58,640 bases of DNA, taken from the NCBI GenBank assembly GCA_009780135.1, contig WRAP01000012.1, forward strand, positions 1 to 58,640, in the 5' to 3' direction. This DNA is from Bacillota bacterium. Lineage in GTDB: Bacteria; Bacillota; Clostridia; Christensenellales; Pumilibacteraceae. The notes under the pieces were generated by a model, which saw only the letters and a program-made list of their open reading frames with translations, did no database searches and was not told the origin of the DNA. Of the stretch, positions 18,060 through 26,000 are shown one piece after another (positions within the stretch are counted from its first letter, which is position 1; each line of letters starts with the position of its first letter). Made by a program: the position numbers and the translations under genes.

Positions 18060-18070
18060 ACTACACATAG

Positions 18071-19048
18071 ATGTTTAATCTTTCGCAAATACTTGAATTG
18101 GATTTCTCGCAAACCTTTAATATTATATTTATAATAATTACTCCGCTTGTATTTTTATATTACTTGGTATTTTTGGTTGAGTTTGCTATAAAAAAGCATA
18201 GACCTCCAACAAGGTGGGATTTTGCTTTTACGATTTTTAATTGGATAAATGTATTTTTTGGCACTATATTTGTTATTTTGGTAATCCGTGCTGATATTAT
18301 TCCATTTTTACATTATATATTTTTTGTCCTTCCCTGGATTGCGTATTTAGTAAATAGTTGGTTTGCAATCACTATACTTTGTTTAGCATATGTTATGATG
18401 CTAGCATGTACGATTACTCATTTGGTATTCTTGCGTATAAGAAAGAAAAACGAAAATGATCGTAAAGAAAAGATAGAAAGAAAAAGAGAATTGGCTAATC
18501 AAAGAAAAGAGGAGAAGATAAAAGCGTTAGAAGAGGAAAGAGCGGAAAGAGAAAAGCAATTAGAGCTAGAAAAGCAAAGGCAAATCGAATTAGAGCGTGA
18601 GATAGAAGAAGAAAGACAAAAGCGGTTAGCATTAGAGCGAGAAGCGAGAGAAAAAGAAAGACAATTAGTGTTAGATGAAGAAAATAGAAGAAAGGAAGAA
18701 TTGCGTTTAGCATTTGAAAGGGATGTTTTGTTAGAGCAAGAACAGCGGGAAAAGGCAATAAGAGAAGCTCAAAGGCTATCGCAAGAGAGAGATTTTCCAC
18801 CGCCTCCACCTCCTACTCCACCGCCGATGTCACAACCTTCACAGCCTCAAAAGCCTATTATTCGTCCTTATAAATCATCAAAGTATAAATATACAACTAA
18901 CTACACTATTGTAGACTATACAATTCCTAATCAAGTTTTTTGCGAGTATTTAGATGAAGTAGAACCGGATAAATGCGAGCAAGTTAAAAAATCCCTAGGT
19001 TCTGTAAAGCCTATAGATATAAATAAAACTGTAGGAGAGAGCAAATAA
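18071..19048 (+). CDS. membrane protein with long charged helix and polyproline segment
   Basis: 325 residues. Four hydrophobic helices occupy about residues 16-120. Then comes about 115 residues of alternating Glu/Lys/Arg (LEEERAEREKQLELEKQRQ style), which should be a coiled coil or a single stable alpha helix in the cytoplasm. A proline run (PPPPPPTPPPM) follows, and a C-terminal globular piece of about 80 residues rich in Tyr and Lys. It has no Shine-Dalgarno site and begins 11 bases after a perfect promoter, so translation is probably leaderless. I recognise no family. The shape suggests a membrane-tethered spacer or scaffold. Confidence 0.75.
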   Translation: MFNLSQILELDFSQTFNIIFIIITPLVFLYYLVFLVEFAIKKHRPPTRWDFAFTIFNWINVFFGTIFVILVIRADIIPFLHYIFFVLPWIAYLVNSWFAITILCLAYVMMLACTITHLVFLRIRKKNENDRKEKIERKRELANQRKEEKIKALEEERAEREKQLELEKQRQIELEREIEEERQKRLALEREAREKERQLVLDEENRRKEELRLAFERDVLLEQEQREKAIREAQRLSQERDFPPPPPPTPPPMSQPSQPQKPIIRPYKSSKYKYTTNYTIVDYTIPNQVFCEYLDEVEPDKCEQVKKSLGSVKPIDINKTVGESK

Positions 19049-19081
19049 ATCTTGAAAAAACTTTGGCAAGAAGAATGAAAT

Positions 19082-19110
19082 TTGAATGTTTTCAGAAATT
19101 TTTGTACAGA
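19082..19110 (+). promoter_or_regulatory. possible promoter for the ROK kinase
   Basis: TTGAAT (19082-19087), a 17-base spacer and TACAGA (19105-19110). It is 10 bases before an ATG, which fits the leaderless pattern, but the -10 box is poor. Confidence 0.4.
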
Positions 19111-19120
19111 GAAAATTCGG

Positions 19121-20113
19121 ATGGAAAAAATTATGAGTAGCAAAAATTTTTTACATTATATAGGTATAGATATCGGCGGTACAAGCGTAAAATTAGGACT
19201 TGTAACAGCGGGTGGTAAAATTGTAGAGCAAATAAGTTTTAAGACGCACGGTGCTAGAGAGCCAGAAGCGCTTGTTAATCAAATTGCCCAAGCTATAAAA
19301 GAGCTTTCGCCTGAAAACGATTTTGTAGCTATTGGTGTTGGTTGTCCTGGGGCAGTAAACTCTAAAGACGGCATTGTTGAGTACTGGTCTAATTTGCAGT
19401 GGCATAATGTTCCGCTGGCTAGTATGATAGCTAATGCTACCGGTAAATCAGTTAAAATTGCTAATGATGCTAATGTTGCGGCTCTTGGCGAGCATAAGTT
19501 TGGTGCAGGTAAAGACTACACAGATACGGCTATGATAACCTTGGGCACCGGTGTTGGCGGTGGTTTTGTTGTAGACGGCAAGCTGTTTGAAGGCTATCGC
19601 AGTATGGGCACAGAAGTTGGTCATATGGTTATTAGAGAAAATGGCATCCAATGTACTTGCGGTAGAAGGGGTTGTTTTGAGGTGTACGCTTCGGCTACGG
19701 CACTTATAAGAGAAACCCGTGCCGCTATGCAAAACGATAAGAATAAAGAAAGTATGATGTGGGATTATTTAGGCTTAGATAAAACCGCTCAAACATACGA
19801 TGTTCATAAAATAGATGGTAGAGCTACTTTTGCGTGTGCTAAGCAAGGGGATATTATTGCAATGCAGGTTGCCGACGCTTACATAAAATCTTTAGCTGAG
19901 GGTGTTACAAATGTTGTAAATATTTTTCGTAGTCAAGCCGTAATTTTAGGCGGTGGTGTTTGTAATGAAAAAACTCTGGCTAAAAGAGTACAGGAATATG
20001 TAGATAAATTTAGATATGGCGGAGCTAATAGTTTGCCTACGAAGGTGCTTATAGCTAAACTAGGTAATGATGCAGGCATTATCGGTGCGGCAAGTTTAGT
20101 TATTGAAAATTAG
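19121..20113 (+). CDS. glcK: ROK-family glucokinase
   Basis: A sugar kinase, most likely ATP-dependent glucose phosphorylation to glucose-6-phosphate. It has the phosphate-binding start IGIDIGGTSVKLGLV, GVGCPGAVNSKDG, the sugar-contacting NDANVAALGEHKFGAG, TLGTGVGGGFVVDG, EVGHMVI and the ROK zinc motif CTCGRRGCFEVYAS (about residue 177). The frame extends upstream to a TTG at 19082, but I place the start at the ATG at 19121 (or at 19133), because the upstream residues are not family-like and a possible -10 box lies there. No Shine-Dalgarno site is seen. Confidence 0.93.
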   Translation: MEKIMSSKNFLHYIGIDIGGTSVKLGLVTAGGKIVEQISFKTHGAREPEALVNQIAQAIKELSPENDFVAIGVGCPGAVNSKDGIVEYWSNLQWHNVPLASMIANATGKSVKIANDANVAALGEHKFGAGKDYTDTAMITLGTGVGGGFVVDGKLFEGYRSMGTEVGHMVIRENGIQCTCGRRGCFEVYASATALIRETRAAMQNDKNKESMMWDYLGLDKTAQTYDVHKIDGRATFACAKQGDIIAMQVADAYIKSLAEGVTNVVNIFRSQAVILGGGVCNEKTLAKRVQEYVDKFRYGGANSLPTKVLIAKLGNDAGIIGAASLVIEN

Positions 20114-20139
20114 AAATGTAAGAACTAACAAAAAATCGT

Positions 20140-20169
20140 TTGCTAAAATTGCGGTTTTTATGGTAAAAT
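20140..20169 (+). promoter_or_regulatory. promoter abutting the ADH-like start codon (leaderless)
   Basis: TTGCTA (20140-20145), an 18-base spacer and TAAAAT (20164-20169). The ATG at 20177 begins seven bases after the -10 box, exactly where transcription would start. Confidence 0.72.
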
Positions 20170-20176
20170 TATATAT

Positions 20177-21199
20177 ATGAAGGCTTGGCGAATTAAAGCT
20201 GAGGGCGAGTTGGTGCTAGAAAAACTAGAGCCAACTGCTCCAAAGAAAAGCTTTGTAAAAGTAAAAATAATGTATTCGGCTCTTTCTGATATGGACGGGC
20301 TGCTTTATAGCGGAGAGGTTTTGCCTCCACAATATCCCATAACTATCGGCCGTCAAGCGGTTGGTATGGTTACCGAGGTGGGCGAGGGCGTTACTAATGT
20401 TACTAGGGGTGATAGGGTAGTTATAGACCCCTATGTTTTTTGTGATAGTTGTGTTATTTGTAATGAGAAGGAGAAGTACACTGATTGCTTATGTCTTAAA
20501 GAATACGGCACAGATGAGGACGGTTTTTTAAGCGATTTTGTTATTGTCAGGTGCGAAGATTTGTTCAAACTTCCTGATAGAGTCAGCGATGAGGATGCTA
20601 TGTTTGCCAGCCATATAGCCACAGCGATGAATATAGCCAGCAAGCTATCGTTAGAAAAAGGTAAGCGTATAGCCATTATGGGAGGTACGATAATCGGATT
20701 AGTGCTAGCACAAATTGTGCTTTATTATCAAGCGGTGCCGATTTTGGTGGATAGTCGTACCGATAGATTAGAAATAGCAGAATCGCTAGGTATTTATTAT
20801 TGTATAAACAGCACAGTACAAGATGTTCAAAAAAAGATATTTTCACTAACAGGTGGTAGCTTAGCTGATAGCGTCGTTCATTTTACTGCCTCTCAGCTTT
20901 CGCTAGAGCAATCTCTTTCTGTAGCTAGCTTTGGTACTAAAGTAATATTAGCAGGTTGGAGTGGTGCAAAAAATGCGTTATATACTAATATGAGTGACAT
21001 AGTAACTAAGCAACTAAAGCTGGTTGGATTAAATAACGGAGCAAAACTAATACCTTCCGCCATAAATATGATAGCCAATAAAAGTGTTAATGTATCTAGC
21101 TTTATAACAAAAATCATACCGTTTAGCGATGTTGAAACTATTATAAAAGAACAAATGGAGTTTCCTCAAAAGGAAATTAAGGTGTTAGTTAAAATGTGA
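20177..21199 (+). CDS. medium-chain dehydrogenase (ADH-like) lacking catalytic zinc ligands
   Basis: 340 residues. It has the GroES-like N-domain (VGMVTEVGEGVTNVTRGDRVVIDP), the structural-zinc cysteines CDSCVICNEKEKYTDC, and a Rossmann domain with GGTIIGLVLAQIVLYY and a terminal acid in ILVDSRTDR. In true zinc alcohol dehydrogenases the N-domain has a catalytic Cys and a GHE motif. Here those places read SALSDMD and IGRQAVG, so Cys and His are replaced and the catalytic zinc is probably absent. The protein may be a zinc-independent reductase or have a non-redox role. The start has no Shine-Dalgarno site and fits a leaderless transcript. Confidence 0.8.
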   Translation: MKAWRIKAEGELVLEKLEPTAPKKSFVKVKIMYSALSDMDGLLYSGEVLPPQYPITIGRQAVGMVTEVGEGVTNVTRGDRVVIDPYVFCDSCVICNEKEKYTDCLCLKEYGTDEDGFLSDFVIVRCEDLFKLPDRVSDEDAMFASHIATAMNIASKLSLEKGKRIAIMGGTIIGLVLAQIVLYYQAVPILVDSRTDRLEIAESLGIYYCINSTVQDVQKKIFSLTGGSLADSVVHFTASQLSLEQSLSVASFGTKVILAGWSGAKNALYTNMSDIVTKQLKLVGLNNGAKLIPSAINMIANKSVNVSSFITKIIPFSDVETIIKEQMEFPQKEIKVLVKM

Positions 21200-21284
21200 T
21201 TTACAGTATTCAATTTAATAATATAAACACATAATGTATGATTTGTAATTTGCAATTAAGAGCTGGTAATATAGGGTCAGTAGC

Positions 21285-21325
21285 AGAGTGCGTAGCACAC
21301 GAACGCACTCCGTTGCCCGAACCAT
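21285..21325. repeat. GC-richer inverted repeat upstream of the shared terminator
   Basis: GAGTGCGT and ACGCACTC flank the nine bases AGCACACGA, within an otherwise AT-rich spacer. The stem stands out by its GC content. It could be a structured 3' end or a protein-binding palindrome. Confidence 0.4.
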
Positions 21326-21327
21326 AT

Positions 21328-21364
21328 AAAAAGCGTAACTTACTTTAAATAAGTTACGCTTTTT
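21328..21364. terminator. bidirectional terminator between convergent genes
   Basis: AAAAAGCGTAACTTA pairs perfectly with TAAGTTACGCTTTTT around a seven-base loop. It serves the ADH-like gene on the plus strand and the 125-residue membrane protein on the minus strand. Confidence 0.88.
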
Positions 21365-21382
21365 ATATTTTATTTATTAAGT

Positions 21383-21760
21383 TTACTTAGCTGCATCCGA
21401 ATGGATATGTGAGGTGGGTTTAACTCTATTAGATGCCCTAGGGTAGGCTGTTCCGTAAGGTATTCCGCCTACTTGTTTTTTAGGCTGATTACTTGGCGGA
21501 GATTTAACATTACTATTTATTGAGGGCGATACGGTAGGCTTAGCTACAGGTATACTTGGATTATGTTCTAAATCTTGTTTTAGATTATCAATTTTTTTAG
21601 AAAGTGCTTCGTAGTTTCTGTTTGCCATATTGTGCAATTTTACAAATAATATAAGTAACATAGCACACAGCAAAAAGTTAAATGCCGCTACCATTATAAT
21701 AACAAATATATAAATATTGTTCTCAAAAACGGTAGATAAATTTGTAAATAATTCGTTCAT
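21383..21760 (-). CDS. single-pass membrane protein with proline-rich tail
   Basis: 125 residues. One hydrophobic helix lies at about residues 16-42, followed by a short charged helix (ALSKKIDNLKQDLEHN) and a low-complexity tail rich in Pro, Ser, Asn and Lys. An AGGAG site lies about eight bases before the ATG. Between tRNA-Pro and its own terminator, it is either read through from the tRNA promoter or has its own promoter. I see no recognisable family. Confidence 0.65.
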   Translation of the reverse strand: MNELFTNLSTVFENNIYIFVIIMVAAFNFLLCAMLLILFVKLHNMANRNYEALSKKIDNLKQDLEHNPSIPVAKPTVSPSINSNVKSPPSNQPKKQVGGIPYGTAYPRASNRVKPTSHIHSDAAK

Positions 21761-21801
21761 AAATATTCTCCTAATCTGATATAGATAAGGTAATTAAGCT
21801 T

Positions 21802-21878
21802 TGGTCGAGGTGACAGGATTCGAACCTGCGGCCCCTTGATCCCAAATCAAGTGCGCTACCAAGCTGCGCTACACCTCG
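21802..21878 (-). tRNA. tRNA-Pro (anticodon TGG)
   Basis: On the minus strand, the acceptor CGAGGTG pairs with CACCTCG, followed by A and an encoded CCA. The anticodon arm CTTGA-TTTGGGA-TCAAG places TGG at 34-36, and the T loop is TTCGAAT. Confidence 0.97.
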
Positions 21879-21913
21879 ACAAAACTTAATCGTTGCCGAA
21901 AGACAACCTCACT

Positions 21914-21942
21914 ATTATATGTATATATTATGTGCTTGTCAA
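21914..21942 (-). promoter_or_regulatory. consensus promoter of tRNA-Pro
   Basis: A perfect TTGACA (21937-21942) and TATAAT (21914-21919) with a 17-base spacer on the minus strand. Confidence 0.9.
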
Positions 21943-22013
21943 ACAAAAAATAAAAATAATATTTATATATTTTATGTGCAAACAAAAAATTTACAAAAAA
22001 TTCAAAATTTTAT

Positions 22014-22043
22014 TTGACAACTCTACATATATTATAATATACT
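22014..22043 (+). promoter_or_regulatory. promoter of the GerE-like regulator
   Basis: A perfect TTGACA (22014-22019), an 18-base spacer and TATACT (22038-22043). A leader of about 50 bases follows before the GTG start at 22102. Confidence 0.75.
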
Positions 22044-22101
22044 TCTAAATAGTATTTTCCGCACACAATACTATGCGTTTCGGAAAAGGGGAGGTTAATA
22101 A

Positions 22102-22320
22102 GTGTTTGAAGAGACATCTATAGCAAAGGAAAGGTTATCTAATGAGGTTTTGTCTACTAGAGAATTAGAAGTAGCCAATCTTATTATAAAGGGTTTAACC
22201 CGAGAACAAATAGCTAAGCAATTGGTTGTATCGCCTTTTACTATAAAAAATCATGTCGCAAACATTCTTAAAAAAACAAATTGCAAAAACCAAAAAGATT
22301 TAATAATTAAATATTGTTAA
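22102..22320 (+). CDS. stand-alone LuxR/GerE-type HTH regulator
   Basis: 72 residues that are almost only a LuxR-family DNA-binding domain: LSTRELEVANLIIKGLTREQIAKQL for the first helices and VSPFTIKNHVANILKKTNC for the recognition helix. The length and lack of a receiver domain resemble the sporulation regulator GerE, but the sequence is not close enough to name it so. The GTG start is set by a strong GGGGAGG site seven bases upstream. No terminator is seen after the stop codon, so the 640-base structured region that follows may belong to the same transcript. Confidence 0.82.
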   Translation: MFEETSIAKERLSNEVLSTRELEVANLIIKGLTREQIAKQLVVSPFTIKNHVANILKKTNCKNQKDLIIKYC

Positions 22321-22981
22321 ATATTTACATACATATTAGGGGAAGATAAAAGAGTAGTATAGGTATTTACTAATCGTAGAATGCAAAACAAATGATTATT
22401 ACTTAATACTATGTAACTTAAACATTGCTAAAAGGTGGGGCGAGCATTGCTTGTCCGCGTAACCAAATTGCATTATTCGGCATATAACACAGCTAATAAT
22501 ATGGGACACACACTAGAGTTCTGCATATAATAAAAGCTGTGTACTTTATTCCGACTACTGTAAGGGATTATGCCTTGGCTTCCCAATCTTTTTTCGGTTA
22601 GGTATCCTATGCCTAACCCTAGACACCTCTTTCAAAAATAGTCCTAAAGGACTAGTGATTTTAGTTTACAAATTACACAGAATATGTGTATACTAAAACG
22701 GTATCTTTATGCGGTCGCACACGACCCTTTCATAAAAATGCCGCCGTGGGCAAGGCATTGCCCGCAAAAATAGGCTTAAATGCTTCCACCCTAAATGTTA
22801 AGGGTTGGCACATTTTGTCGCCTAAATACTATTATTTAGCACTTTTAATCTTGCTAAATCAATAAAAACAAAATGCCAAAATGTGGGGTAGGTAACACCC
22901 TAAAATTAACACACGGGTTTGTAATCCCCCACAAAATTACATCGCAAATTATTGGCATGTAGTTGCCACAAAACTACAAAA
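22321..22981 (+). ncRNA. candidate large structured RNA / long structured leader of the giant surface protein
   Basis: About 640 bases without any credible ORF but full of perfect inverted repeats. Examples are GGTTAGG/CCTAACC (22596-22618); TAGTCCT/AGGACTA (22639-22654); ACACA/TGTGT inside TTTTAGT/ACTAAAA (22659-22698); TTTATG/CATAAA enclosing GGTCG/CGACC (22706-22736); GTGGGCAA/TTGCCCGC (22746-22765); a nine-base helix CACATTTTG/CAAAATGTG (22809-22885) enclosing CTAAATA/TATTTAG; GTGGGG/CCCCAC (22883-22932); and GTAGTT/AACTAC next to the ribosome binding site. Nested long-range helices of this density suggest a functional RNA. A possible internal promoter is GGGACA-17-TATAAT near 22503-22531. 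I cannot assign it to a known class. Confidence 0.5.
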
Positions 22982-23001
22982 GGAGAAATAATATAAATAT
23001 T

Positions 23002-26000
23002 ATGACAAAAACAAAAACAAAATTAAATGGACTGATTGTAGCAATGCTTGCAACGCTTTTAGCCCTAACGATTGCGATTACTTTCGTATCGTTTGGTACT
23101 AGCACACAAGCTAATGCAGATCAATTCCAAGGCATTCAGCCAGCTTATAATGATGCGGCAAGAGATGCCGAGATAGCTAGAATCCAAGGTCATATAATGA
23201 ATACTCTAGATTCTGGCGTAATTGAGAGTTATGTATTTGGAGATCATAATGCGTTGGACTCTCGCATTAATAATCTCGGTTTTGATTTACTCGATTATTT
23301 CTTGGGTTGGAATAATGATCCATCTAATGCTTCATATCAAATGGCTTGGAGTGACATTCTTATTGGTCCTGCACTGGCATCGATAAACGAAGCTGAAGCT
23401 CGTGAATATGATTTACGAGATGCTCACTATGAGGTTCTATTTTTCCAAGATGCTGTTAGAGATTTAGATTTAACAGCAATTAATCCTAGCGACATAACTC
23501 TTTTAACAGCTTCTATGGCTACTTTAGAGAATATGTATGCAAACTTGCAAGCTCATCAGTATAATTATTTAGCAGGTAGCTTTGGTTTAGTAAATCACAT
23601 AGATAATCACTATAGAGATAATTTTTATCAAGCTTTATCGAGATACGAATTCTTAAATGTAGCACAAGCTATTAGAGCTGAATTAAGCAATTTATTTGCT
23701 GCTGTACCTACTCCTAGTGATGTTACATGGGCTCATAGAACAGCTATAGAAGATATTCGTGCTGATTTAGAAGCTTTAGCGGCAGGTAGCTATCAAGAAC
23801 AAAATGCATATGCTTTCTTAACAGGCGAAATGGCTGCGGTTTATTATGCTCCTTTCTTAGCTTTAGAACAAGCTTTAGCTGAAACTCCGGAAGCTTTAAG
23901 ATATGCGGAAATTGCTAGACTTCAAGAGTTTATTAATACTGAATTAGCGTCTGAAGTAGTAGAAGATTATACATTTAGTATGTATGCAGCATTAAGAACT
24001 ACTATTGATGCTGTGATAAACTATGTTGACCAAGCTATGACTGATTGGAATAGTGCTAATCCTAGTGTTATTTTTGATGCAACTTATCTTGATTTTAGTT
24101 TAGTGTATGTAGCAAATGATCGTTTTGATATTTTAGAAGCAACTCCTATGGTGCTGCAACTATTTATAGATGAGGTTTTAGCTTTTAATCCTAACGCTAC
24201 TACAGTAGCTGATTTAACAGTTGATGCATCTTGGAATGCTGTACAGACTGCTTTTAATTTCTTTAATAATGTATTAAATGCTACTAGTATAGTAAATCCA
24301 TATAACAGTTTACCAGGTGTTACTAATTTCTTGGCAACCTATGTAGATCCTGCGATTATGGCACGCTTAGAGGCTGTAAGAGCTAGAGAAAATATGCTTA
24401 ATGCAGCGGACGCTTTAAGAGTTCAAATGGATGCTTTGGTTACTGCTTTAGAGCCTGGCGATGTTGTATTAACAGATAGACCTGCTATAGATGCTATTCG
24501 CTTTGGCTTAAATGCTTTATTAGAAGGTACAGATGCTCAACAAGCTGCACATGCTTTCTTAACAAGCGAAATGTTCGAATATTATTATGAACCTTTCTTA
24601 GCTTTAGAAGAAGCTTTAAGAGATCTTGTTAGAGTTGAAGTAGTTCAAGACATCGAAGACGAATTTAATTCAACAGGTTTATTATCTGAGTTATATTATT
24701 TAGATGCAGACGAGATTTATGCTAATGCTTTAGCTAATCTTAATGCTGAAATTGCTAGATTAGGTGCTATATTTGATGCTTTAGAAGCTTTATTAGACGG
24801 CTTTACTATGGCTCAATTACACGCTACTGATGATTTACCGGCTTATATGTACGAGCAATATACACTTTTAAACAAGTGGATAGAAGCTTTAAACATTGCT
24901 CAAGAAATTGTACAAGATTATGTTTTAGTAATTCCTGCACTTTCTACAGTAGCTGGTGTTAATGCAACTAATATCAGAGCAAATCTTGACACTCCTGCAT
25001 TTATGGACTTTGTTTATTATGTAAGAGCTGCAAGAGTTGTTATTGACGCTTTAGCTGACATTAACCCAACTGCAGAGCAACAACTAAACATTGTAAACGC
25101 TAACTCTGATTTCGAAACTATATTAGCAAGATATTTAGAGCTTATGGGCTTCCAATCTGATAGCATTAGTGCTTTAATTCTAGCTTTAGAAATGCCAAGA
25201 GCTGGTCATCCGGAGTTTGGTGCTGATAGAGATGCAACAATGGCTAGATGGATTTATGAAACTGAGTATGCTAGAGAAGCAGCAGATGCTATTTTAAATG
25301 TATATCCGGAAGCTGCTATCCCTAATCTTGCTCGTCTTATCACTATAGAAGACCGTTTAGAAGCTCTTTCTGTACTTGTAGCTCTTTTAAGAGTTATCCA
25401 AGACGAAGTGCATGCTATTGCAGACTTAGATGATATTTTAGTTCTTATCGGCACTAACGCTAATGGCGACAATGGTAGAATAGCTGAACATCACCAAGCA
25501 TATTTAGCTATGCTAGCTAGTCCGCTTGGTCAAAGAATAGATCAATTAGATACATTACTTCCTTTCATTCCTGAAGTTGTTCAAATGATGGTTAATGCTA
25601 CTGTTACTACTCTAAGAAACACTAGAGATGTTCAGTTAGCAATCAATGATGTTATCGAAACATTATCTTTACCTTTAGTTCCTGATTTAACACAAGATCC
25701 ACTTCCTCCATTTGGCCCTTTTGCAGTTCCTGCTATTAGAGAAGCATTAGCTGCTCTTGAATATCTATTAGAAAACCGTCTTGATTCTCAAGGTCAAAGA
25801 GACTTCCTTCTTGATATTTTAGTATGGGGCGAAGCTGTTATTGTAACTTATCCTTCTTCATTTGCACCATTACCTCCTAGCTTCCTGTTTGTATACGGTC
25901 AACTGGTAGTGTTTAATAACGAAGCAGAATTCCTTGCTGGTGTTGCAGCTCGTCAACAATATTTAATTTATATCCGTAACCATGTAGCAAGAGAAGAAGC

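Noticed and set aside
18495-18809. 104-codon antisense frame rich in Leu and Phe
   Set aside because: It is the complement of the Glu/Lys/Arg-rich helix. Its hydrophobic look is a by-product of GAA/AAA codons read backwards.
22102-22320. Naming the HTH protein GerE
   Set aside because: Size and domain fit, but many LuxR-type domains of this length exist and key GerE residues are not clearly matched.
22321-22981. CRISPR array or tandem repeats in the gene-free region
   Set aside because: The repeats are inverted and all different from one another. There is no regular repeat-spacer pattern and no cas gene in the window.
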